Assembly: GCF_029873635.1 (NCBI RefSeq)
Contig: NC_080419.1
Location: 71,733,097 to 71,797,096, forward strand
Length of the DNA: 64,000 nt
Direction: 5' to 3'
Source of the DNA: Malania oleifera
Taxonomy: Eukaryota; Streptophyta; Magnoliopsida; Santalales; Ximeniaceae
Shown: piece by piece, positions 1-10,734 of the stretch
Layout of the letters: each line of letters starts with the position of its first letter
How positions within the stretch are numbered: the first letter of the stretch is position 1
Notes under the pieces: generated by a model
What the model was told of the DNA's origin: nothing
Database searches by the model: none
Seen by the model: only the letters and a program-made list of their open reading frames with translations
Translations under genes and position numbers: made by a program

Positions 1-3000
1 CCTAACTCATCCCAATATAAAGAAGAACGACACCTCCTACCATAAAGCGCATCGTAAGGTGACATGCCAATGTTGGCCTAATAGCTATTATTGTAGGCAA
101 ATTCAACCAGCAAAAAATACTGGGTACAACTACCCCCGAAATCCAATACACACGCTCATAGCATATCCTCAAATACCTAGATCGTTCTCTCTATCTAACC
201 ATCTGTCTGAGGATGGAAAGCAATTGAGACCCCAAAGTGTCCTGCAAGCTCTTCCAAAACTGTGATGTAAAACGTGGGTCACGGTCCTAGACTATAGATA
301 TTGACACTCCATGGGATCGAACAATCTCCTAAATGTAGATCTCTATCAATCTGTTCATAGGGTAGATAACTTTAATAGGTAGAAAATAAGCTGTTTTCGT
401 CAGCCGATCAACAACTACCTAGATGGCATTCTGACCATGCAATGCCAGCGGTAGCCCAGTAATAAAATCCATGGATATGTGATCCCACTTCCACTCAGGA
501 ATGTAAAGTGGCTGCAACTGCCTTGCCGGCCTCTAGTGCTTGACCTTAACTCGCTAGCACGTCAAGCACTACTGCACAAATTCGACAATCTTCCTCTTCA
601 TGCCACTCCACTAGAAATACTCTCGCAAATCCCTATACATTTTAGTACTGCCAAGATGAATTGTGTATAGAGATCTGTGAGCCTCCTCTAAAATTATCCT
701 CCCGATGTCCATATCTGCAGGCATGCACAACCTGGAACGGAACCTCAGGGCCCCGTCATCAAAAATACTGAATTCCTCTTTCTGTCCATCCTGCACCTTA
801 GCTATCAGCTCCGCTAATTCTACGTCATCCCTCTGAGCAATCTTAATCCTTTCCAGTAGAGTAGGCTGCAATACCAGGTTGGCAATAAATGCCCGAGGAT
901 CACTTTCTACCAACTCTACACCGAGTCTTTCCAAATCCATCTGGATCAGATGCTGAACCTCCATAGCTGCCAATGCTGGTCCCACTGATTTCGTGCTCAA
1001 AGCATCAGCTACCACGTTTGCTTTCTCTAGGTGGAAACTGATAGTGTAGTCATAGTCTTTAATAAGTTCCAACCACCTCCTCTACCTCATGTTCAGCTCC
1101 TTTTGAGTGAAAAAGTACTTTAAACTTTTGTGATTGGAGAATATCTCGAATCTCTCACCGCACAAGTAATGCCTCCAAATCTTTAACGCGTATACCACTG
1201 CAGCCAATTCTAGATCATAGGTAGGGTAGTTCTTTTCATACTCTTTCAACTATAGGGAGGCATAAGCTACAACCCTACCATGCTGCATCAATACACGGTT
1301 GAGCCCTTTCAAAGATGTTTCACTATAAATTGCATAACCATCACCCCCTGACAGGATGATCAACACTAGTATAGTGACAAGCCTTTGTTTCAGTTCTTGA
1401 AAACTCTATTCACAACTGTCATCCCATTTAAACTTGACATTCTTCCTTATCAGACGCGTTAGAGGCCCTGACAATGTTGAGAATCCCTCAACAAACTGAC
1501 ATATAACCTGCCAACCCCAAGAAACTCCTGATTTCCTAAACATTCTTCAATCTGAACCAATTCATAACTGCTTTAATCTTGCTAGAATCCACAAAAATTC
1601 CATCCCCTGATATAACATGCCCCAGAAATGCCACTTTCTCCAACCAAAATTCACATTTACTAAACTTGACATACAATCTCTTTTCCCTAAGCGTCTGAAG
1701 TACTAGTCGTAAGTGTGCCTCATGCTCCTCAAAACTCCTCGAATGGACCAGTATATCATCAATGAAAACCACAACAAACCGGTCTAAATACTAATGAAAG
1801 ATTCTATTTATCAAATCCATGAATACAATAGGAGCATTCGTTAGACCAAAAGTCATAACGAGGAATTCATAATGCCTATATCTGGTCCTGAAGGCTGTCT
1901 TTGAGACGTCTTCTACTTTTGCTTTCACCTGGTGGTAGCCTGATCAAATGTCAATCTTGGAATGGACTCACGTACCCTGAAGTTGGTTAAATAGATCGTC
2001 TATATGTGGTAGAGAATACTTGTTCTTGATTTTCACCTTATTAATTTCCTTGTAATCTATATACATCCTCATAGAACCATCCTTCTTCTTTACAAATAAC
2101 ACTGGAGCTCCCCACGGTGATACATTGGGCCAAGTAAATCCTTTATTCAATAGATCTTGTAGTTGGTCCTTTAATTCCTTAAATCCTACTGGAGCTAATC
2201 AGTAAGGAGCTTTAGAGATCGGTGTCGTCCCGGGAAGTAAATCGATAGTGAAATCTACCTCACGGTCAAGAGACAATCCTGACAATTCTTTTAGGAAAAC
2301 ATCTGGAAACTCCTTAACCGCTAGTGTATTTCCAAGCTTCAATTCATTTCATGACACCTCCTTTACAAAAGCCATAAACCCCTAACAACCATCTAGGAAT
2401 AGCTTTCTCACTTGCATAGCTAACACTAACTGAGGTGGGGAACACACCTATGACCCTACAAACCTGAATTTTTGCTTTCCCGGTGGTTTGAAGATCACCT
2501 CTTTCAAATGACAATCAATATTAGCATAGTTAGCTACTAGCCAATCCATATCCGGTATTACATCGAACCCATGCATGTCAAGTATAATTAGATCAGCAAG
2601 TAGTACTCTCCGCTGAATTTTTATGGGATAACCTCTGAGCACCCTACGACACTTTACCACTGAACCAGCCGGTGAAGCTACTGACATTTCTACATCTAAT
2701 GACTAGGTCTCGCCTCTAGACAATTTAATGAAATTTGCAAACAAAAAAGAATGAGTAGCACCTGAATGAAATAAAACAATAACTTGATATGGTAAAACAG
2801 TAAAGGTGTCTGTCATTACATCTATGGCAGTCTCAACATCACTCAACGTCAAAGCATAAACCCTCGTCGGGGCTACACTCCTCTACTGGCCTCCACGAGG
2901 TGCCTAATAACCTCCGTGGTAGGGTCTAGGAGCTGGGACTTGGACCGGCGGTCCTGGGCATGCTCGTGCCATGTGGCCGGGTCTCCCACAATGATAACAG

Positions 3001-3140
3001 ATGTCTCTCCCAGTTCGACACTCTCCCAGATGTCTCCTTCCACACGTCTGACACACAGGGTGGATCTACACACCCTGATTCTCACAAGGTCCCGTCATTT
3101 GCCTCTGACCTCCCTTATAATGGTCTCCTCTCCATAGGCC
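1..3140 (-). mobile_element. Ty3/gypsy retrotransposon interior, decayed
   Basis: Read on the minus strand this is the coding interior of a gypsy-type element, broken into short frames by stops and frameshifts. From 5' to 3' (right to left) it shows a gag zinc-knuckle region (about 3085-2873), an aspartic protease region (2687-2448, with FDVIPDMDWL), the reverse transcriptase start (2150-1968, [21 protein letters not shown]), the RT palm and thumb (1772-1536, [13 protein letters not shown] then [20 protein letters not shown]), then the RNase H end and integrase zinc-binding region (1072-611, with VADALS and EEAHRS). The integrase core continues leftwards to position 1 and out of the window. 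The order PR-RT-RH-IN identifies gypsy rather than copia; the RT text resembles the chromovirus branch, which is an inference. No frame is long enough to be functional. Most of gag before the zinc knuckle is absent, replaced by LTR-like sequence. Confidence 0.93.
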
Positions 3141-3164
3141 CTGAGCTACTCTGTTACTAGCTCA

Positions 3165-4166
3165 TGCCACATAATTAAATAAATGGGATTCACATGCTCT
3201 GAAATTTGTATTTTCTATTATACTAATATTTTTATAATCTGAATGATAATCTGGTAAAACGTATATTTTATACTGAAAACTATACTAAATTCTCCTAGTA
3301 TAGCATATTTCCCTTACCTGACTATCTGAATACTAGCTATTATTTACAGTCTCACAGGTGCAACATTTATAATTTCAACGTCCTAAGATAATACACATAT
3401 AATTTTCCAATCAAACAACTGAATTCACCTAAATAATTATCGCATACATACTTCCCCAAATCCATATATGCACAATCCCTAAACTATAATTCGTATATTA
3501 TTTAATATCACCCATTGGGGTCTTCAACCCTTGCCTGCAGGGTCCCAAAACACCCTATTCCTAAAAATATAATACCCTGATTTTACTTCACAAAACTCTA
3601 GTATATTCGCATATAATACAGAATCTAGCCTCAAATGAACCGGGTAATACTTGAAATACTCAAATAATCCACTTACCTTGGTTTTGGGATGGTTCCCAAA
3701 CTTCTCAAATCAACATTTTGCTCCGGCTATGTTGTAGAGAATCTTCCCAAGACCACCATGGTAGCTTCTAATCGTCTAACCGTGGAGAATCGGAGCCAAA
3801 AACCTAGAGAGAAGGAGGAAGCACCGACTTTTAGAGAGATGAAGTGAATTGGACGAGATTCTGTATTAAAAAATAAATTTTTTGCTATATATAGGTGGCT
3901 GACCACGTGGCCTCGTCAACGAGCCACGTCACCTCATCGATGAGTCCAAGTAGTTGTCTCTTCGATGAGATTCAGGCCCTAAAAAGGGCCCTCTTGGTAA
4001 CTTCTTGTCAATGAAACGAATGTCCCCGTCGATGAACCCAAGAAGGATGCTCATTGACAAGCGTCCTGCGTTCGTCGACGAGACCCTGTAAGTATCCTTT
4101 TAAAATTTTCCTATTTCTCTCCTTTCTTTTATTATTGAATTGCTATAAATTCTCCGGGTCTCTACA
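3165..4166 (-). repeat. LTR-derived fragment inside the gypsy element
   Basis: This stretch ends in TCTCTACA, as does the long LTR to its right. It shares several landmarks in the same order: a 'cacttacc...gttttggg' block, a 'gctccggctatgttgtag' type block (4-10 differences), and the series of TCGTCGACGA-like palindromes at 3900-4090. It sits between the gag zinc knuckle and the primer-binding region, where gag coding should be. It is best read as part of a second, related LTR joined in by nested insertion or unequal recombination. The left edge is uncertain. Confidence 0.6.
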
Positions 4167-4268
4167 TCATGTATGAATCTACGCATCTCCTATTCTCCTC
4201 AAAATCCATTCCTATACTCTAGTATTATGTTCCGTTGTTTACTAAAGTTTGCAAAACCTAACAACCCA

Positions 4269-4283
4269 AGCTCTACTACCAAA
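4269..4283 (-). other. Retrotransposon primer-binding site (tRNA-Met type), degenerate
   Basis: The + strand reads agctctactaccaaa, a two-base variant of the reverse complement of the usual plant PBS core TGGTATCAGAGC (initiator tRNA-Met). It lies immediately left of the TG that starts the long LTR at 4285, which is where a minus-strand element should carry it. Confidence 0.65.
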
Positions 4284-4284
4284 T

Positions 4285-6374
4285 TGTTATGCCCCGATTT
4301 CTATACAATTTTTTATATAAATAATAAATCAATAATACTCAAACACCAGCCACGTCAAAATCTCTGATACCATTTGAACATAACCCAACCCGAAGCGGGT
4401 ACCGGGTATTGAGTCAACCTTATAAACAACCCTAACAGCAGAAGTCAATAATTACCACCATCTAGAATACCAATATCCAGAGCAATATACAATCATATAT
4501 ATACAGGTCTAACCCATTTCCAAAACAACAAAACACCCTAGGGGTAACATACATCCCTAACTCAAAACACTCACCCCGTCAACCAGGGTGTCGGCTCCCC
4601 TCTATCTCGGTGCTCGATCTCCTGGTCTGTCACGATTTTTGAAAATGTTTAGATATTTGGGTGAGACACATCTCAGTAAGACGGAATAAATTATTTACAG
4701 TGTGTGGCAGTAAGAGTTTTGTTATATCATAATATTCTCATTTCAGTAGTAATATCATCTAAGAAAAATATACCATTTATGCTTATAATCATAAAAATAT
4801 AAAACACAAGCTTTTATAAGCTTTAATTCCATTTTCAACTTATTCACTTGCAACCCATATTTATCAGCAAAAGTTCTCGAGGAGAAAGATTACACGCCCA
4901 TACATGTAACTTTCTGATATCGTTTGTAACTCTGCCCGATTAACTTGGGTACAATTATAATTGATATTTATCAGGGCACTCACCTTACTCAGTTAGCCCT
5001 TAGATGGAGAGTTTTACTTCGCCTTATTTATTTATGTTATTAAACTCACACTCTTTCTTTTCTTATTACCATTTCATCATCTAGCTTATAAGTGTCCTCG
5101 GTAACCAATACATACGTGTTTGTAACTCATAGCTACCCTGAGGATATTCTCCACGCCATGCTTCCCCCATGGTTGAGGTTGTGCGGCCGGAAAGCTGGAT
5201 CTAAACCGCGGTTGGCCTACCCTGTTAGATCAAAATAAACAATCCATATACCTGTTTATAGTACGAATGGTCTGCCAAACCCTTGTTCGGACTCTAGGAG
5301 GCAAAACTACCCTTCTCACTAGCTCATTCGACTACCACACCACACTCTCTACGAGACCGTGTGGTTGTACTTATCATCCGCTAGCATCGATACTGTGCTC
5401 TATATCAACAATCGTTCATCAGGGTTCTCATTTCCACATTTCATTATTCACATTTCAGTATTCACCTTGCAATATTCACATTTCCAGTATTCGCATTTTA
5501 ACATCCATATTGCACAGTATTCACATTGCAATATTCACATTTTCATATTCAAATCTTATCTCATAATGGTATATATATCACATTTCAGTATTCTCATCAT
5601 TTCTTGTTTCTTTTCCATCTTTTCAATACACATTCCATTCTCATAATAGTATATATCTCATTTCACATATCTCAACATTTCTCAATAAAACATAATTCAT
5701 CATTTCCCAAAAAATACTCTTCGATATATCACTTTTCATTGTTTCTCAATAAAACAATTCTCTTATTATTATAGTTCACTATAAAAACATCAATGAGTTT
5801 CTCTTACATTCTTTTCTGCACACAAACATTTCAATATATGTTTATCTCGTATTCTCATAATTCACCATGTAGTTCACACAACCCAATTTCAACTTTCAAA
5901 CATGTTCTCAGTATAACTCATATGCTACACAATTTCATTTGTTATTCACATCATAATATATACAATTAAAATATCATATCACCATTTTCACATATTTATT
6001 CAACCCATAATTTCTAAAATACTGGTAAAATTTATTCCCCTTACTTGGCTTATTGAGAGGTCCACTAACACCCTAAGTCCTACGCTCCACGGTATTCATA
6101 GTTCAAAAGCCTGAAATTCACATTTTCCCAAATTAGTCAACTCAACCCCCAGAACAATTCTTATTTAACACTTCCTAGGTTCTGAATACTTCAAATAACT
6201 CATAAAATCCTAAAATACCTCACTTACCCTGATTTTGGAGTGGTGCCTAAGAACTCCAAACCAACAATCTGCTTTGGTTAAGTTGTAGATCCACGAACCT
6301 CGTGGCAATTCCTGATCGTCAAAATGGGCCTTAACGAAGCTGAAATCAAAGAGAGAGAGAAAGAAAACCGTAGG

Positions 6375-6446
<72 letters not shown>

Positions 6447-6770
6447 TACGCTTAAAATTGAGGGTTTTCCTATTTATAAGCCAAGTTTCGTCGACGAGTT
6501 AGAGTGATTCATCGATGAGCCCACGAAGGCACTTTGTCGACAAGGAAGCTGGTTCATCGACGAGCCTGAAATTCTCTGAAATTTTCCTGATTCTCGGTAT
6601 TTTCTTGTCGATGAGATACGTGTACTTCGTCGATGAGATCTATAGGGACATTCGTCGACGAAGACCATTAGTTCGTCGACGAACCCCTGTTGATCCTTTT
6701 TTTCCTTTTCCTTCTCTTTTATTTCTTTACTTTTATTATTTTTATACATTAAATTTGTTGAGTCTCTACA
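4285..6770 (-). repeat. Long LTR of the gypsy element (5' LTR on the minus strand)
   Basis: On the + strand it begins TGTTATGCCCCG next to the primer-binding site and ends TCTCTACA, giving about 2.49 kb bounded by TG and CA. There is no credible coding potential: the frames inside (for example 5267-5774) are low-complexity Ser/His/Ile translations of 'cacatttcagtattca' repeats. Positions 6377-6443 are a (GA)n run, and 6485-6690 carries eight short TCGTCGACGA-like palindromes. The other LTR would lie left of the window. Confidence 0.7.
6377..6443. repeat. (GA)n microsatellite
   Basis: About 33 uninterrupted AG dinucleotides inside the gypsy LTR. Confidence 0.97.
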
Positions 6771-7440
6771 TTACCAATTTCATTACATACTACAACTACT
6801 TTCTCCATCGAGCAAACTAGTCCTCGTTTGGAACGTCTTAAAAAAAAATCTATTTTAGAAAAGCATTTTTAAAAAAATATCTGTGTCAATATATAATGTT
6901 TGTTTTATACTTAAACAAATACTTACTTGAAAAAAAATATTTTTTTAAACTATATTTAAAAAAAAATATTTTCTAAAAAATAATTATATGAAAAAGTACT
7001 TATATGAAAATTACTTATAATAAATAATCATAGACAACTTATAAATAAGTACTTTTTAATAAAAGTACTTTTGTGGTTTCAAATGATTTCTTATTTTCCT
7101 AAAAATATAATTTTCAAAATTATATTTTAAAATAAGTACTTATTTAATCTCTTATTTGAAATGTCATAAAAATTAGGTATAAAAAGTTAGGTAGTGTTTG
7201 GTTAGTATTTAAATAAGTTCTTATTTCAAAAAGTGTTTTTTCAAACTATTTTTTGTAAAAAAAATAAGTATTTTATGAAAAAATAATTTTTTACAAACAA
7301 AAGACTTATTTAAAAAATACTTACAATATTTTTAAAAAAAGTACATATTTTGAAAAATACTTATAATTAGTACTTTAAATTATTTTTAAATAAATATTTT
7401 TTCAGATAAATATTTTTTATCTAAAAAATAGTAGGTTCCA
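6771..7440. other. AT-rich spacer, possible decayed MITE
   Basis: No gene is seen. The sequence is dominated by A/T runs and the words 'aagtactt' and 'tatttaaa' in both orientations. The phrases 'cctcgtttggaacgtctta' (6822) and 'tagtgtttggttagtattta' (7192) resemble ends of TTTGG-type MITEs, but no clean terminal repeat or target duplication was found. Confidence 0.4.
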
Positions 7441-8066
7441 TACGACCCACAAATTAATAATCAAATTTTACCATTTTTCTTTTCTTCCTTTTTCGGTAGA
7501 ATATTGTTTACCGCTCAGGGGCGTCGCTTTCGGGAACTCCTCTCCATCAACAAGTAAAGATCCAGCGCATCCAGATTTAGCATTTTTGATTCCACGCGTC
7601 CATCTATTATTGGTTGTAACCATAACATTTAGAATTTTAGAAAATTCTCCTAGCGCTAGCCAATAGTTTCTGGACACAATCTGAGTCTGAGCTCACGCTA
7701 GGTCCACTCCATCCAATCCCAAACCACACGTTCTTTGTTTTTCACCTCTTCCTCACAGGGCAGCCCATATTTTCTCTGGTCTTGCCACCCGCTCTCCCTC
7801 TCTCTGTTCCGTTCCTTCCACACGAAGAAAGATTCCACGAAATTTCCAAGCTTCATTTGTAAAATTTTGATCTATTTCGACGGTTTCTGTTCCACAAAAT
7901 CCCAAAATACTGAAGATTATATTAATTAATTATATATACATGAATATTTTTACAGATTCACAGAGCTTGTTTTCATGGTGTTTCGGGGGGTTTTCGACTA
8001 TAGGGTTTTGGATGTAGTTCGCTTGAAACCCTAATTCTTCGGTGTAATGAGCTGCTTCATTGGTGA
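7441..8066 (+). promoter_or_regulatory. Promoter and 5' UTR region of the glycine-rich protein gene
   Basis: This is the unique-looking sequence between the repeats and the start codon at 8067. It contains a pyrimidine-rich stretch (7780-7810, tctccctctctctg), common near plant transcription starts, and a TATA-like run at 7929-7938 (attatatata). If that TATA is used, the 5' UTR is about 100 nt; if transcription starts in the pyrimidine-rich part it is about 270 nt and may hold an intron (a ttacag acceptor-like site lies near 7950). An ATG at 8047 is in another frame and is followed by a TGA. The transcription start cannot be fixed without RNA data. Confidence 0.45.
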
Positions 8067-8926
8067 ATGGAGGGACCGAGGCCTCAATCTTGTTCACTGC
8101 GCAAATTTATAGCCTCCTTTAGAAACCCTAGCCGCTGCTTATTCTTCTTGGGGGTCTTCTTCTTCGGCACAGTTGCATTGGCTTCTGCTTCTGACGAAGG
8201 TTTCTCGATCACTGACCTCGATTTGAATCTCTTTCACCAAGACTACTCCCCACCGGCACCTCCGCCTCCGCCTCCGCATCCTCCGTCCGTCTCCTGTGAG
8301 TACGATCTCAAGGGCATCGGCTCGTTGGACACTACATGCAAATTATACTCTGATTTGGAGCTCGTCGATGATGTGTATATAGAAGGGAAGGGCAATTTTT
8401 ATATCCTTCCTGGAGTAAATGTCTATTGTTTGGTATTAGGGTGTTCAATTACTGTCAATATCACAGGCAATTTTAGTTTGGGCGAGAATGCGACGATTGC
8501 AACAGGTACTTTCTCTCTTGCATCAAATAATGCAAGTTTCCTTAATGGTTCCATAGTGAATGCTACGGGTCTGGCGGGTGCGCCTCCGTCCCAGACCAGT
8601 GGGACACCACAAGGAGTTGATGGCGCGGGCGGGGGGCATGGGGGAAGAGGAGCATGCTGTTTGACTGATACGAAGAAGCTTCCAGAGGATGTGTGGGGCG
8701 GGGATGCATACTCATGGTCGACCCTGCAGAAACCGTGGAGTTACGGTAGTAAGGGTGGGACTACGAGTAAGGAGGTAGATTTTGGTGGAGGTGGAGGTGG
8801 GCGTGTTAAGTTTGAGATATTGAGGTTTCTTGCTGTGGATGGGAGTGTTTTGGCCGATGGAGGTGATGGGGGGAGCAAGGGTGGAGGTGGTTCTGGTGGC
8901 AGTGTCTTCATCAAAGCTTATAAGAT
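8067..8926 (+). CDS. Exon 1 (codons 1-286 plus 2 nt)
   Basis: The ATG at 8067 opens the long frame. The preceding in-phase sequence has no better start, and a hydrophobic segment ([17 protein letters not shown], residues 24-40) follows a basic stretch as expected for a signal peptide or signal anchor. The exon also holds the Pro run, six Asn sequons and three Gly-rich blocks. It ends ...aagat|gtaattt: the frame would stop three codon positions later (ATG TAA), so the donor at 8927 is needed. The split Met codon is completed by exon 2. Confidence 0.95.
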
Positions 8927-10686
8927 GTAATTTCTTTGCCTTCGGATTATCTTTGCTTGAATGAAGGAGCTAGTTTTGTTTATTATATCATTTTGGTAAT
9001 CAATTACAGTTTTTCAAGTTATTTGTTTAGTAGAGAAATATTACTAAATTATTCTTTACTCTTGTGCTAATTTTTCTGTATTATTTAGATGCTTTTTTTC
9101 TTTTCCCATTGCACGACAGTTCTGCTTTTGTAACTTCTTCAGGGTTACCTGAAAGAAGTCCTCTTCCAGAGTACCTGAAATTGAAAACTTGGATGTTTGT
9201 GTAAGTTGAATTGATATGATGTTCTAGATTTGAATGTCTGCAAACTTCCAGGGATTGATCCCGGATAATGGGTTAATGAATGACAACCCATAAAGCTAAA
9301 AAGTCTACTTTTTCTAGATGATACTCGCTACCTAATTTATGCAAAGGTTTCAAGATTCGGATCACAATGTCTGTCATTTGCTATTGACAGCTTGGCATTT
9401 GGGTTGTTGTATATTGTAATGTAAGGGGTTCAATTTCTTAGTAAATAAGGTAAGAATAATATATTTATTTACTGGAGAAAAAGGTGAATATATGACCATT
9501 CCTAATTGATAATTAATCTAAGACAAGTTGTATTTCATTCCTTTCTATGCATATTCCTTTCATCCACTTCATGAGGTTTTTAGTGGCTTTCTGTATGGAT
9601 TATTTCTTTCGTTGTTTGAAGCAAGATACTGCCTTCATCTTGGTTTTGGTGAAAATCTAGTGATGGGAAAGCTCCATTCCCCCATCCTCTGTGAAACAAA
9701 AATAGAAACCAAAAAAGGGAAAAAATTGCTTCTATATTCATCTTATGAAGCCTCTTTTGGTCCACTCATGATATTAGACTAGAAACCCTCTTGAACCTTG
9801 AGTGAAGTGGACAGACAATGGGCAAAACTACTCTGGCCAGCCCCTCACCCGTATTTCAAACACCAATCTAACGACTTATGTAGACGAGAGTCAATACCAG
9901 TGAAGTAAGTAGTTCCTTCTGATTTAGCAGCCTTGACAGCGATGGTTCTGATCTGCAAATTAGATCCTTCTAACTGACTCTCTATTCTTTAAGCTCTGAA
10001 GAACTTTTTGGATGTGTGTGGTTGTTCCATGAGTAGTGCTGTAATGAGCAGATGATTTTGAAGGTTTAATGGGTGATTGCACCTGGAGTATGCCAGGGAC
10101 AAAAGTAATTCTTTGATTTTGTTGAGAGAGACTAATTCAATAAGTGGGAGATATTAATAATGTGTGGCATGTGCTTGTGGTTAGTAAGGAAGTAAAGATA
10201 AACATACTGAACTCTTTGTATATTGGAATGTTTGAGGGAAAAAAAGAATATCCATTCAATTCGATTTTGATACCTAATAGAGTATTTGTTGCTGATTAGT
10301 TCCTGGAAAGCAATGTAGTTATTATGAATTCATGGAGAGTCTTTTGGAGAATGAATTTGAACATGATTTGAGATGACTGGGAGACATGTTTTGCCTGTGC
10401 AGCCTCATGGCCTTCACTTTTTGAAAATAAACATTCTTGATTTCTTACACAAAATATCTAAATTCTACTAGGTTGGAAGTGAAGTGACTCTTCTTTGTAC
10501 CAATGAATTGGAAATCCAAAGTGGCAGTGTCCTTTTTATTAGCTGGTAGCCACTAGCCACCAACTGATGTTTTTTCTTCGAAACTTTTATTTATTTGTAG
10601 GCATTGGGATTTAACCTTAATGCTGTGGGAATTCATGACTTGGCTTTGGCCAATTTTCTTTAGCCAATCTTTGACTAAGAAGGTTG

Positions 10687-10734
<48 letters not shown>

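Noticed and set aside
5267..5774. Overlapping Ser/His/Ile-rich plus frames
   Set aside because: Low-complexity LTR sequence made of cacatttcagtattca words; no start context or domain.
9528..9782. 84-residue plus frame in intron 1
   Set aside because: No family resemblance, overlaps an opposite frame of similar length, and lies in intronic DNA with no splice support.
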